A DNA stretch of 11,737 nt from Sphingobacterium thalpophilum (GTDB taxonomy: Bacteria; Bacteroidota; Bacteroidia; Flavobacteriales; Flavobacteriaceae), in NCBI GenBank assembly GCA_943328865.2, contig CALQBR020000011.1:1-11737 (forward strand), given 5' to 3'. How positions within the stretch are numbered: the first letter of the stretch is position 1; every line of letters begins with the position of its first letter. The notes beneath the pieces were generated by a model. The model searched no databases. It was not told the DNA's origin and saw only the letters and a list, made by a program, of their open reading frames with translations. Shown here piece by piece: positions 6,452-11,737 of this stretch. Position numbers and translations under genes: made by a program.

Positions 6452-7201
6452 TTAATATTGCATAATCATTTTGCTTTGTTTATCTATTTTTTTCAAGTAT
6501 TCCAAAACTTTATTAGCGGAATCTTCGGCCATATAAGACATGAATTCTTCGTCTGGTTTTGAAATAAATTCATTGATTATATCATTATCAATTTTAACGA
6601 TTATTTTAGTTGTTCTTGCAAAAGTTAATTCCTCTTCAACGCTCACAATTTTTAGGGAATTGATTTTTATTTTATTATAATACGTAAAGAAATAATCATA
6701 AAAATCAGTACCTAATTTTGTTTTGGTTTCATTCGAAATAATACCGGCCATTTCTAACCCGTCATTTGATTTATCAAGAATAGATTTATCTATTGTTGGA
6801 TTTGTTTTTACAGCATCGAGAACAACCCTATCTTTTCCTATCAACCCAATTTTTTCATCATAAATTAGCAATAATAATATGGTGTGATTCTTACTCAAAG
6901 TATTGATTTGAGTCTTGGATAAAATTTTCTTCTGATTGGGATCTAAAGTAAAATAGCCCTCTTGAATATTATTAACTTGATTGTCCCCTTTATTAGTTTT
7001 ATTAAAAACGGTTAATTTATAATACAGACTTTTATAAACATCCGACGAATTTTCAGCAGTCCCAATGATCTTAAGAATATTCTCAGATTCTTCAATTTCA
7101 ATTTTAGCCTTTATCTCATTATGATTAATCTGTGCATGATTGTTTTCAAACACCAAAAAAAGCAAATAAACAAGTAACCATTTATTTTGTGTCATCTTCA
7201 T
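6452..7201 (-). CDS. csgE: CsgE with N-terminal CsgH-like domain
   Basis: CsgE is the periplasmic adaptor that caps the CsgG channel and brings curlin to it. The 249-residue precursor has a signal peptide to about residue 23 (NHA|Q). Residues about 147-249 are the CsgE domain: GLEMAGIISNETKTKLGTDFYDYFFTYY, then IVSVEEELTFARTTKIIVKID and a C-terminal helix, aligning with E. coli CsgE (GLLTDxTxSxIGHDFY). Residues about 30-128 are a separate all-beta region (IKAKIEIEESENILKI, YYKLTVFNKTNKGDN, EGYFTLDPNQKKILSKT). Its pattern matches CsgH, the Ig-like amyloid inhibitor of alphaproteobacterial curli systems. E. coli CsgE is about 129 residues and has no such domain. The ATG at 7201 leaves a 5-nt gap from the csgB stop, suggesting translational coupling; the ATG at 7195 is also possible. 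An in-frame TTG at 7204 is less likely. Confidence 0.88.
   Translation of the reverse strand: MKMTQNKWLLVYLLFLVFENNHAQINHNEIKAKIEIEESENILKIIGTAENSSDVYKSLYYKLTVFNKTNKGDNQVNNIQEGYFTLDPNQKKILSKTQINTLSKNHTILLLLIYDEKIGLIGKDRVVLDAVKTNPTIDKSILDKSNDGLEMAGIISNETKTKLGTDFYDYFFTYYNKIKINSLKIVSVEEELTFARTTKIIVKIDNDIINEFISKPDEEFMSYMAEDSANKVLEYLKKIDKQSKMIMQY
6818..7114 (-). other. CsgH-like Ig domain within CsgE
   Basis: This DNA encodes residues about 30-128 of the CsgE precursor. The order of features, a Y-x-L-x-V strand, a G/N/Q-rich loop, a G-x-F-x-L strand, a polar turn, an L-S-x-T segment, then a hydrophobic strand and D-x-x-x-G, matches the CsgC/CsgH-type beta-sandwich family as I know it. The assignment is by eye from pattern similarity and has not been computed. 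Confidence 0.6.
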
Positions 7202-7206
7202 CAAAG

Positions 7207-7833
7207 TTATCGATTATAGATAAGAATCGTTCCAGAATTTCCTGTTTGAGTGACCTTCATTTCTTTAGAAATGGAGTTTGTTCCATTGTTAAAAAGAGTA
7301 AGATTATTTCCATGTTGATTAATTTGCATATCAACTTTATAATTGGAATTAATAGAAAAATCGTTAACAAAATTCGAATTTCCCATTTGCTTTATCATTT
7401 GTTTTATTTCGGGATTTGACTTATGAATACTGATGTCGTTATTAACTCCATATTGGTTTAAAGTTAAATCGGAATGAGCCGCTTTTAAGTACACTTGAGA
7501 TTTATTATAATCTCCAATTTGATTAATTTGTATATTATCAATTAATACATTATGGCTATTTTTTTCTGCAGGAATAAAGCCTATTTTCGCAATATTTAAA
7601 CCTTGATTTACATTATTGTCTGAAACATACTCTTGAGAAATAGCAGTTTCTGAAAACAAAATATTATCTTGCTGGGCTTGCAAATTCTGATGAAAAAGAA
7701 ACGATAAAAACAAGATTAGAATCGGTAACAATTTCACAACTATGAAATTTATTTTTTGAGCAGTTATATAGGATATTGCTATTTTAAATATCGGTGTTTG
7801 CTTTTGCAAACTTATTTTTATTGGCGATTTCAT
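7207..7833 (-). CDS. csgB: CsgB-like minor curlin (probable nucleator)
   Basis: The 208-residue protein has five curlin QxG motifs at residues 105, 127, 149, 173 and 196, spaced 22, 22, 24 and 23 residues; the first three have the full QxGxxN form. This 22-residue period is that of curlin strand-loop-strand repeats, but only every second half-repeat keeps QxG, unlike the neighbouring CsgA. Degenerate repeats, small size and the position next to csgA suggest a CsgB-type surface nucleator. The N-terminus is unusually long: the hydrophobic signal segment (about 34-47, cleavage near LQAQ at 51-54) follows a basic 33-residue extension. A GTG codon at 7737 would give a 176-residue protein with a normal signal peptide. 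I keep the ATG at 7833 as the default. csgE starts 5 nt after its stop. Confidence 0.82.
   Translation of the reverse strand: MKSPIKISLQKQTPIFKIAISYITAQKINFIVVKLLPILILFLSFLFHQNLQAQQDNILFSETAISQEYVSDNNVNQGLNIAKIGFIPAEKNSHNVLIDNIQINQIGDYNKSQVYLKAAHSDLTLNQYGVNNDISIHKSNPEIKQMIKQMGNSNFVNDFSINSNYKVDMQINQHGNNLTLFNNGTNSISKEMKVTQTGNSGTILIYNR
7219..7536 (-). repeat. Five degenerate curlin repeats of CsgB-like protein
   Basis: This is the protein-level repeat region of the CsgB-like gene (residues about 100-205). Anchors are QIGDYN, QYGVNN, QMGNSN, QHGNNL and QTGNSG at a period of 22-24 residues. The last two units lose the terminal Asn. Confidence 0.75.
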
Positions 7834-7852
7834 AACTTATTAGAATTAAGAT

Positions 7853-7896
7853 AAAAAAAGAGTGAGTAAATGAACCCACTTACCCACTCTTTTTTT
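7853..7896 (-). terminator. Strong hairpin between csgA and csgB (terminator/attenuator)
   Basis: On the minus strand, GAGTGGGTAA (7880-7889) pairs with TTACTCACTC (7860-7869) through a 10-bp stem with one G-U pair and a 10-nt loop. Seven A:T pairs extend it (7890-7896 with 7853-7859), giving a 17-bp stem whose distal arm is a T7 tract. It starts 3 nt after the csgA stop and ends 19 nt before the csgB start. It has the form of an intrinsic terminator. Because the downstream csg genes have no visible promoter of their own, partial read-through is likely, and the hairpin may also protect the csgA 3' end. Confidence 0.8.
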
Positions 7897-7899
7897 CAA

Positions 7900-8655
7900 T
7901 TATTCATTAGATTGATTCACTAAAGAGGCATTTCCTATACCTGATTGCATAATAGCGCTAAAATTACTTGCACCTTTTTGAATAGTAATAGCGGCATTAT
8001 ATTCTCCTCCTTGAGAAATCAATGAAAGGTTGCCTACACCATATTGATAGCTTCTTGCATCATTTGCGTATCCGAATTGAATATCTGTGGATTGATTAAA
8101 AGAACCATCTTGATAAGAATAAGCATAATTCTCAGCTCCAAACTGAGCTTGATTAGCCCCATTCATAAGTCCATCTTGGTCAATAACAGCATCATTAGCC
8201 TCTCCTATTTGTGAAACAAGAGCTACATTGGCAATTCCATCCTGAGTAACATAAGCACCATTATATTCACCCGCCTGATTAACGAAAGCCATATTACCTA
8301 AACCCTGTTGATCTAGTTTGGAATTATTTGCCAATCCTACTTGAAAAACAAGAGCAGAATTTAAAGTCCCATTTTGTTCAACCTGAGATTTATTTGCTAT
8401 TCCCCATTGAATAACATGAGATTGATTCGCGGATCCAAATTGATACAAATCAGCATCATTAAATGCCCCTACTTGATCCGCTTCGGTATGATTCAGATTC
8501 CCAATTTGAAGCGATGTACTAAGATTTAACATCCCACTTTGGTCTACATCAGAAGTCTGACTTACTCCTAATTGATTAACAAAACTCATGTTCCCTTGAG
8601 CAAAAGCTACACTTGTAGCAAGCATCACGGAGATGCTTAAAATCACTTTTTTCAT
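7900..8655 (-). CDS. csgA: CsgA-like major curlin amyloid subunit
   Basis: The 251-residue precursor has a signal peptide with cleavage after AFA (residue 19). From residue 23 to 242 the protein consists only of twenty 11-residue units of the form x-[S/A/T]-x-x-x-Q-x-G-x-x-N, with no insertion or deletion, plus a nine-residue 21st unit. Q and G are present in all 20 units, and N in units 2-20. E. coli CsgA has five repeats of about 22 residues, so this subunit has about twice as many strands. It should form a beta-solenoid amyloid, exported by CsgG and polymerised on the surface. Lysine and arginine are scarce and Asp/Glu frequent, so the fibre is acidic. It is the first gene of the operon, starting at ATG 8655 with an A/T-rich start region, and is followed by a strong hairpin. 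The CsgA rather than CsgB label rests on repeat regularity and first position. Confidence 0.9.
   Translation of the reverse strand: MKKVILSISVMLATSVAFAQGNMSFVNQLGVSQTSDVDQSGMLNLSTSLQIGNLNHTEADQVGAFNDADLYQFGSANQSHVIQWGIANKSQVEQNGTLNSALVFQVGLANNSKLDQQGLGNMAFVNQAGEYNGAYVTQDGIANVALVSQIGEANDAVIDQDGLMNGANQAQFGAENYAYSYQDGSFNQSTDIQFGYANDARSYQYGVGNLSLISQGGEYNAAITIQKGASNFSAIMQSGIGNASLVNQSNE
7930..8589 (-). repeat. Twenty 33-bp units encoding the curlin repeats
   Basis: The 660 bp encode 20 gap-free 11-residue units. Adjacent units are diverged in DNA sequence, so the repetition is kept by selection on protein structure and not by recent duplication. Unit 6 holds the only Trp (QSHVIQWGIAN), and unit 1 has Gln instead of the terminal Asn. 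Confidence 0.9.
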
Positions 8656-8764
8656 AAAAAAATATTTAATTGGTTAATAAATACAATTTGATGCAATCCA
8701 AACAAAATCGATTTAGGAATATTGAAACTTATTAAAAAAGTTTTATTCTTTTGAGTTTGGATTT

Positions 8765-8790
8765 ATGTAACAATTGGGGTGTTATTACAT
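8765..8790 (-). promoter_or_regulatory. Dyad at the predicted csg transcription start
   Basis: ATGTAA (8765-8770) and TTACAT (8785-8790) are perfect inverted half-sites separated by 14 nt. As minus-strand RNA the arms extend to 9 bp with one G-U pair around an 8-nt loop CACCCCAA. The dyad begins 2 nt downstream of the -7 box, so it could be an operator covering the start site or a 5' mRNA hairpin. Confidence 0.45.
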
Positions 8791-8792
8791 TT

Positions 8793-8820
8793 CAAATATA
8801 GAAATTATTAATCAATCAAA
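8793..8820 (-). promoter_or_regulatory. Promoter of the csg operon (-33/-7)
   Basis: On the minus strand, TTTG (8817-8820) lies 16 nt upstream of TATATTTG (8793-8800), an exact TAnnTTTG -7 box. Both elements of the Bacteroidetes sigma-A promoter are present, making it the best-supported promoter in the window. Transcription would start near 8786, about 130 nt before the csgA ATG. Confidence 0.7.
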
Positions 8821-8903
8821 TAATTGAAAAACAGAGTTTTAACTTTTAAAAACATTCTTTTCGATGAAGATTAAAATACGCTCGACCATCGGCTTTTATC
8901 CAT

Positions 8904-8932
8904 AAAAAAAGCCTCAAATAAATTGAGGCTTT
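8904..8932 (-). terminator. Rho-independent terminator of glnN
   Basis: On the minus strand AAAGCCTCAA (8923-8932) pairs perfectly with TTGAGGCTTT (8908-8917) around a 5-nt loop and runs into a T tract (A7 on the plus strand at 8904-8910). It begins 24 nt after the glnN stop and separates glnN from the csg operon. Confidence 0.9.
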
Positions 8933-8956
8933 AGTAAGACATTTTTTCTAAAAATA

Positions 8957-11143
8957 CTATTTTGTAAAAAGTAATTCTCTGTATTTGGTTAAGGTCCAAA
9001 TTTCATCGTCAACCATTAATTCTAATTTATCACAGTGTTCTCTAATAATATCAAAATAAGGCTTTACTGTATCACAATACATTTCTGCCATTTCTTGCGC
9101 ATCAGTAAGTACATTAGCATTTTTTCTGGCTTCCGTCATCTCTTCAACCTTAGAGTTAATGCCTTCAATATGTTCTGATATTTCTTTAATTAAAACAATT
9201 TGTTCTTTTCCAATTTTTTCAAAATCGCTTCCAAAAATATCTTTTAATCCTTTAACATTTTCTATCAATGTATTCTGATAACGAATGGCTGTTGGAATTA
9301 CATGATTCCTTGCGATATCTCCTAAAACCCTTCCTTCAATTTGAATTTTCTTAGTGTATTCTTCCAATTCAATCTCATAGCGTGCTTCAACTTCCACATG
9401 ATTCATAACGTTCATTTCTTTGAACAAATCAAGTGATTTTTGAGACACTTTAGCTTTAAGTGCCAATGGAGTGGTTTTAAAATTACTCAATCCACGTTTT
9501 GCTGCTTCTTGTTCCCAAGCATCGCTATATCCATCACCTTCAAAAAGGATATTTCTTGAGTGCTTGATATATTCTCTTAGGACATTAAAGATAGCATCAT
9601 CTTTTTTCATGTCTTTCGATTCGATTAAGGCGTCCACTTCTACTTTAAAATCTTTCAATTGTTTAGCGACAATTGTGTTCAAAGTAGTCATTGCATTGGC
9701 ACAATTGGCAGAAGAACCTACAGCTCTAAATTCAAATTTATTTCCTGTAAAAGCAAATGGAGATGTTCTATTTCTATCGGTATTGTCCAAAAGCACATCT
9801 GGGATTTTTCCAACTACGTTCAATTTCAAATCTGTTTTTTCTTCAGGAGACAATTTTCCAGTAGAAACACCTTCTAATTCAGCTAACACTTTTGTCAATT
9901 GGCCTCCAATAAACACTGAAATAATTGCTGGTGGCGCCTCATTAGCACCAAGACGGTGGTCATTAGTAGCGGTAGCGATGGCAGCTCTTAACAAAGCCTC
10001 ATTGTCATTTACTGCTTTAATGGTATTAATAAAAAATGATAAAAACTGTAAATTGCTCATCGGCGTTTTACTAGGACTCAACAAGTTAATCCCCGTATCG
10101 GTTGCTAAAGACCAATTATTGTGCTTTCCAGAACCATTTACCCCTTTGAAAGGTTTTTCATGAAAAAGCACTTTAAAATCATGACGCTCTCCAACTTTTT
10201 GCATCACATCCATTAATAAGGAGTTATGATCCACTGCAAGATTGGTTTCTTCAAAAATAGGTGCTAATTCAAATTGATTAGGCGCAACCTCATTGTGTCT
10301 TGTTTTTACAGGAATACCAAGATACATACATTCTTGCTCCAAATCACGCATGTAATTTAAAGCTCTAGTAGGAATTGACCCAAAATAATGATCATCCAAT
10401 TGTTGCCCTTTGGCAGAAGTATGTCCTAGTAATGTTCTACCTGTCATTAAAATATCAGGTCTTGAATTAGCCAAAGCGGTATCTACCAAGAAATATTCCT
10501 GTTCCCAACCTAAGGTAGCAGTTACCTTCTTTACACTTTTATCAAAATATTTACAAACATCAGTTGCTGCCATATCAATCGAATGCAAAGCTCTTAACAA
10601 AGGAGTCTTGTAATCTAAAGCTTCTCCAGTGTATGAAATAAATACAGTTGGAATGCATAAAGTAGTACCAAAAATAAATGCCGGGGAAGTCGGATCCCAA
10701 GCAGTATAACCTCTTGCCTCAAAAGTATTTCTAATCCCTCCGTTAGGAAAACTAGACGCATCGGGCTCTTGTTGGACTAATTGTGCACCACCAAATTTTT
10801 CAAATGAACCACCTTCGAAATCTGTTTCAAAAAAGGCATCATGTTTCTCTGCAGTAGTTCCTGTTAATGGCTGAAACCAGTGTGTATAATGGGTTACTCC
10901 TTTAGATAATGCCCATTCCTTCATTCCCATAGCGATATAATCAGCTAATTTTCTGTCAATTTTTGTCCCGTGTTGTACCGCATCTTTCACCCCTTTATGC
11001 GCATCTGAAGTCAAAAACTGCTTCATTGCTTTATCATTAAAGACATTTTCTCCGAAAATAGTTGATTTTCTATCAGCTTCTTCAAATTTTACTGGCTTTC
11101 TTGAAGCCGACTCTTTTAATGCTTGAAAACGTAATGTTGACAT
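8957..11143 (-). CDS. glnN: Type III glutamine synthetase (GSIII)
   Basis: The enzyme makes glutamine from glutamate, ammonia and ATP in the cytosol. At 728 residues it has the usual length of GSIII, a large dodecameric class common in Bacteroidetes and some cyanobacteria, against about 470 for GSI. Visible motifs in order are GWEQEYFLVD (212-221, metal-binding glutamates), RHNEVAPNQFELAP (282-295), FHEKPFKGVNGSGKHNNWSL (327-346, catalytic loop with the conserved His), DHRLGANEAPP (395-405), DRNRTSPFAF (456-465) and FEFRAVGSS (470-478). A long C-terminal helical region (about 490-728) is typical of the class. It starts at ATG 11143 in an A/T-rich context, has its own -7 box upstream and a strong terminator downstream, so it is probably monocistronic. 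Its link to the curli operon appears to be only adjacency. Confidence 0.97.
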   Translation of the reverse strand: MSTLRFQALKESASRKPVKFEEADRKSTIFGENVFNDKAMKQFLTSDAHKGVKDAVQHGTKIDRKLADYIAMGMKEWALSKGVTHYTHWFQPLTGTTAEKHDAFFETDFEGGSFEKFGGAQLVQQEPDASSFPNGGIRNTFEARGYTAWDPTSPAFIFGTTLCIPTVFISYTGEALDYKTPLLRALHSIDMAATDVCKYFDKSVKKVTATLGWEQEYFLVDTALANSRPDILMTGRTLLGHTSAKGQQLDDHYFGSIPTRALNYMRDLEQECMYLGIPVKTRHNEVAPNQFELAPIFEETNLAVDHNSLLMDVMQKVGERHDFKVLFHEKPFKGVNGSGKHNNWSLATDTGINLLSPSKTPMSNLQFLSFFINTIKAVNDNEALLRAAIATATNDHRLGANEAPPAIISVFIGGQLTKVLAELEGVSTGKLSPEEKTDLKLNVVGKIPDVLLDNTDRNRTSPFAFTGNKFEFRAVGSSANCANAMTTLNTIVAKQLKDFKVEVDALIESKDMKKDDAIFNVLREYIKHSRNILFEGDGYSDAWEQEAAKRGLSNFKTTPLALKAKVSQKSLDLFKEMNVMNHVEVEARYEIELEEYTKKIQIEGRVLGDIARNHVIPTAIRYQNTLIENVKGLKDIFGSDFEKIGKEQIVLIKEISEHIEGINSKVEEMTEARKNANVLTDAQEMAEMYCDTVKPYFDIIREHCDKLELMVDDEIWTLTKYRELLFTK

Positions 11144-11185
11144 AAAAAATTAGTTTTAAAAGTTTTTACCCTATCAATTTCGATA

Positions 11186-11193
11186 CAAATATA
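11186..11193 (-). promoter_or_regulatory. Candidate -7 box for glnN
   Basis: On the minus strand this reads TATATTTG, an exact TAnnTTTG match, 42 nt upstream of the glnN ATG. No good -33 TTG is seen at the standard distance, which may mean the promoter depends on an activator. Confidence 0.55.
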
Positions 11194-11218
11194 TAATTTT
11201 TTATATAAATAAATAATC

Positions 11219-11239
11219 ACCCCTGCTTTTTTACGGGGT
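11219..11239. promoter_or_regulatory. ACCCC-N11-GGGGT dyad between glnN and terC
   Basis: ACCCC (11219-11223) and GGGGT (11235-11239) form a GC-rich inverted repeat, the only one in this very AT-rich divergent intergenic region. It lies about 26 bp upstream of the glnN -7 box, around the -33 position and further upstream, so it is well placed for an activator or repressor site. It could equally be a chance or weak hairpin. Confidence 0.35.
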
Positions 11240-11311
11240 ATTAAAATTAAAAATAAAAAAAACACTATATAATTTAAGAATAAATAATCAAAAAAACAAA
11301 TACAAAAAAAG

Positions 11312-11319
11312 TATATTTG
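11312..11319 (+). promoter_or_regulatory. Candidate -7 box for the TerC-family gene
   Basis: This plus-strand TATATTTG is an exact TAnnTTTG match, 28 nt upstream of the ATG at 11348, predicting a leader of about 22 nt. No clear -33 TTG is seen. So short a leader leaves no room for a manganese riboswitch. Confidence 0.5.
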
Positions 11320-11347
11320 TAATTCTAAAAAATTAATTTAATTCTAT

Positions 11348-11737
11348 ATGATTGTTTGGATTTTATTTTTGGTTGCTGTTTTGATTTTCCTAGCTTTAGA
11401 TCTAGGCGTTTTTAACAAAAATCCTCATATAATTAGTACAAAAGAAGCCAGTCTTTGGACCGTAATTTGGGTCACGCTTTCTTTTCTTTTCTCAGGAGTC
11501 ATTTATTGGATTTATAGAGGTGGTTACATTTCGAATCCCGACAACTTAAAGCCGAGTGGTGCTATGTTAAAATTCATCACCGGCTATTTAATAGAATTAT
11601 CATTGAGTATTGACAACATATTTGTTATCGCAGTCATTTTTGCTGCTTTTAGAATCCCACAAAAATACCAACACCGCGTTCTGTTTTGGGGAATTTTAGG
11701 CGCTATCATCTTCAGAGCGGGCATGATTTTATTTGGT
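11348..11737 (+). CDS. TerC/Alx-family integral membrane protein, 5' part
   Basis: The frame is open from ATG 11348 to the window edge (130 codons), so the C-terminal part is missing. The protein starts with a hydrophobic segment leading into ALDLG (Asp18), has a second segment near 36-56, then carries the family signature GYLIELSLSIDNIFV (79-93, with Glu83 and Asp89-Asn90) followed by a third segment and HRVLFWGILGAIIFR. The acidic residues within membrane helices are the hallmark of TerC/Alx proteins. Members of this family export manganese or supply metal to exported proteins, and others are linked to tellurite resistance; which applies here cannot be told. It is divergent from glnN with its own -7 box. 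Confidence 0.92.
   Translation, partial: MIVWILFLVAVLIFLALDLGVFNKNPHIISTKEASLWTVIWVTLSFLFSGVIYWIYRGGYISNPDNLKPSGAMLKFITGYLIELSLSIDNIFVIAVIFAAFRIPQKYQHRVLFWGILGAIIFRAGMILFG

Larger units (their letters stand above)
8656..8956. other. Intergenic region between glnN and csgA
   Basis: These 301 bp hold no gene. From right to left on the minus strand they contain the glnN terminator (8904-8932), an AT-rich stretch of about 80 bp, the csg promoter (8793-8820), a dyad at the predicted start site (8765-8790), and a leader of about 110 nt leading to the csgA ATG. The leader shows no further stem I would trust and no open frame. Confidence 0.7.

Noticed and set aside
9471..10163. A 230-codon open frame on the plus strand opposite glnN
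   Set aside because: It lies wholly antisense to a strongly conserved GSIII gene, has no recognisable domain, and long antisense frames are expected opposite such genes.
11320..11347. A manganese (yybP-ykoY) riboswitch before the TerC-family gene
   Set aside because: The predicted leader is only about 22 nt, and no paired structure of that type is visible in the upstream region.
1..11737. CRISPR arrays, insertion sequences, tRNA or rRNA genes, and prophage features
   Set aside because: I looked for regularly spaced identical repeats, transposase frames with inverted ends, and cloverleaf-like segments, and found none. The only repeat array is the protein-level curlin repeat.

Overview
The window reads as chromosomal DNA from a member of the Flavobacteriaceae, most likely Flavobacterium or a close relative. 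The evidence is the low G+C content, A/T-rich start regions without Shine-Dalgarno sequences, several TAnnTTTG -7 promoter boxes typical of Bacteroidetes, a type III glutamine synthetase, and the long Bacteroidetes form of PurM.

Layout. Positions 1-336 hold no clear gene but carry a plus-strand terminator. All genes from 337 to 11143 lie on the minus strand, so they are read right to left. A small unknown protein (337-690) lies downstream of purM (785-1963). Next comes a seven-gene curli-type (type VIII, nucleation-precipitation) amyloid secretion operon, in transcription order csgA-like (7900-8655), csgB-like (7207-7833), csgE (6452-7201), csgF (6009-6428), csgG (4539-5921), a lipoprotein with an FN3 domain and a beta-propeller (3022-4506), and a protein with two OmpA-like domains (2139-2984). 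Upstream is glnN (8957-11143) with its own terminator. At the right edge a divergent plus-strand TerC-family membrane protein starts at 11348 and runs off the window.

How the genes work together. CsgA is the fibre subunit and CsgB the probable nucleator. CsgG is the outer-membrane pore, CsgE its periplasmic cap and adaptor, and CsgF couples the pore to surface nucleation. The last two genes add a predicted surface lipoprotein and a predicted peptidoglycan-binding protein that E. coli curli lacks. No csgD or separate csgC is present.

The system departs from the E. coli model in several visible ways. CsgE carries an N-terminal domain resembling the amyloid inhibitor CsgH. CsgG has an added C-terminal region of about 190 residues that looks like a small beta-barrel. 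The constriction residues of both CsgG and CsgF differ. CsgA consists of 20 consecutive 11-residue units with no insertion or deletion. A strong hairpin separates csgA from csgB, probably setting subunit stoichiometry. The operon has a good promoter and a leader of about 130 nt with a dyad at the predicted transcription start. Curli homologues in Bacteroidetes are already known, so any novelty lies in these extensions and accessory genes, not in the presence of curli.
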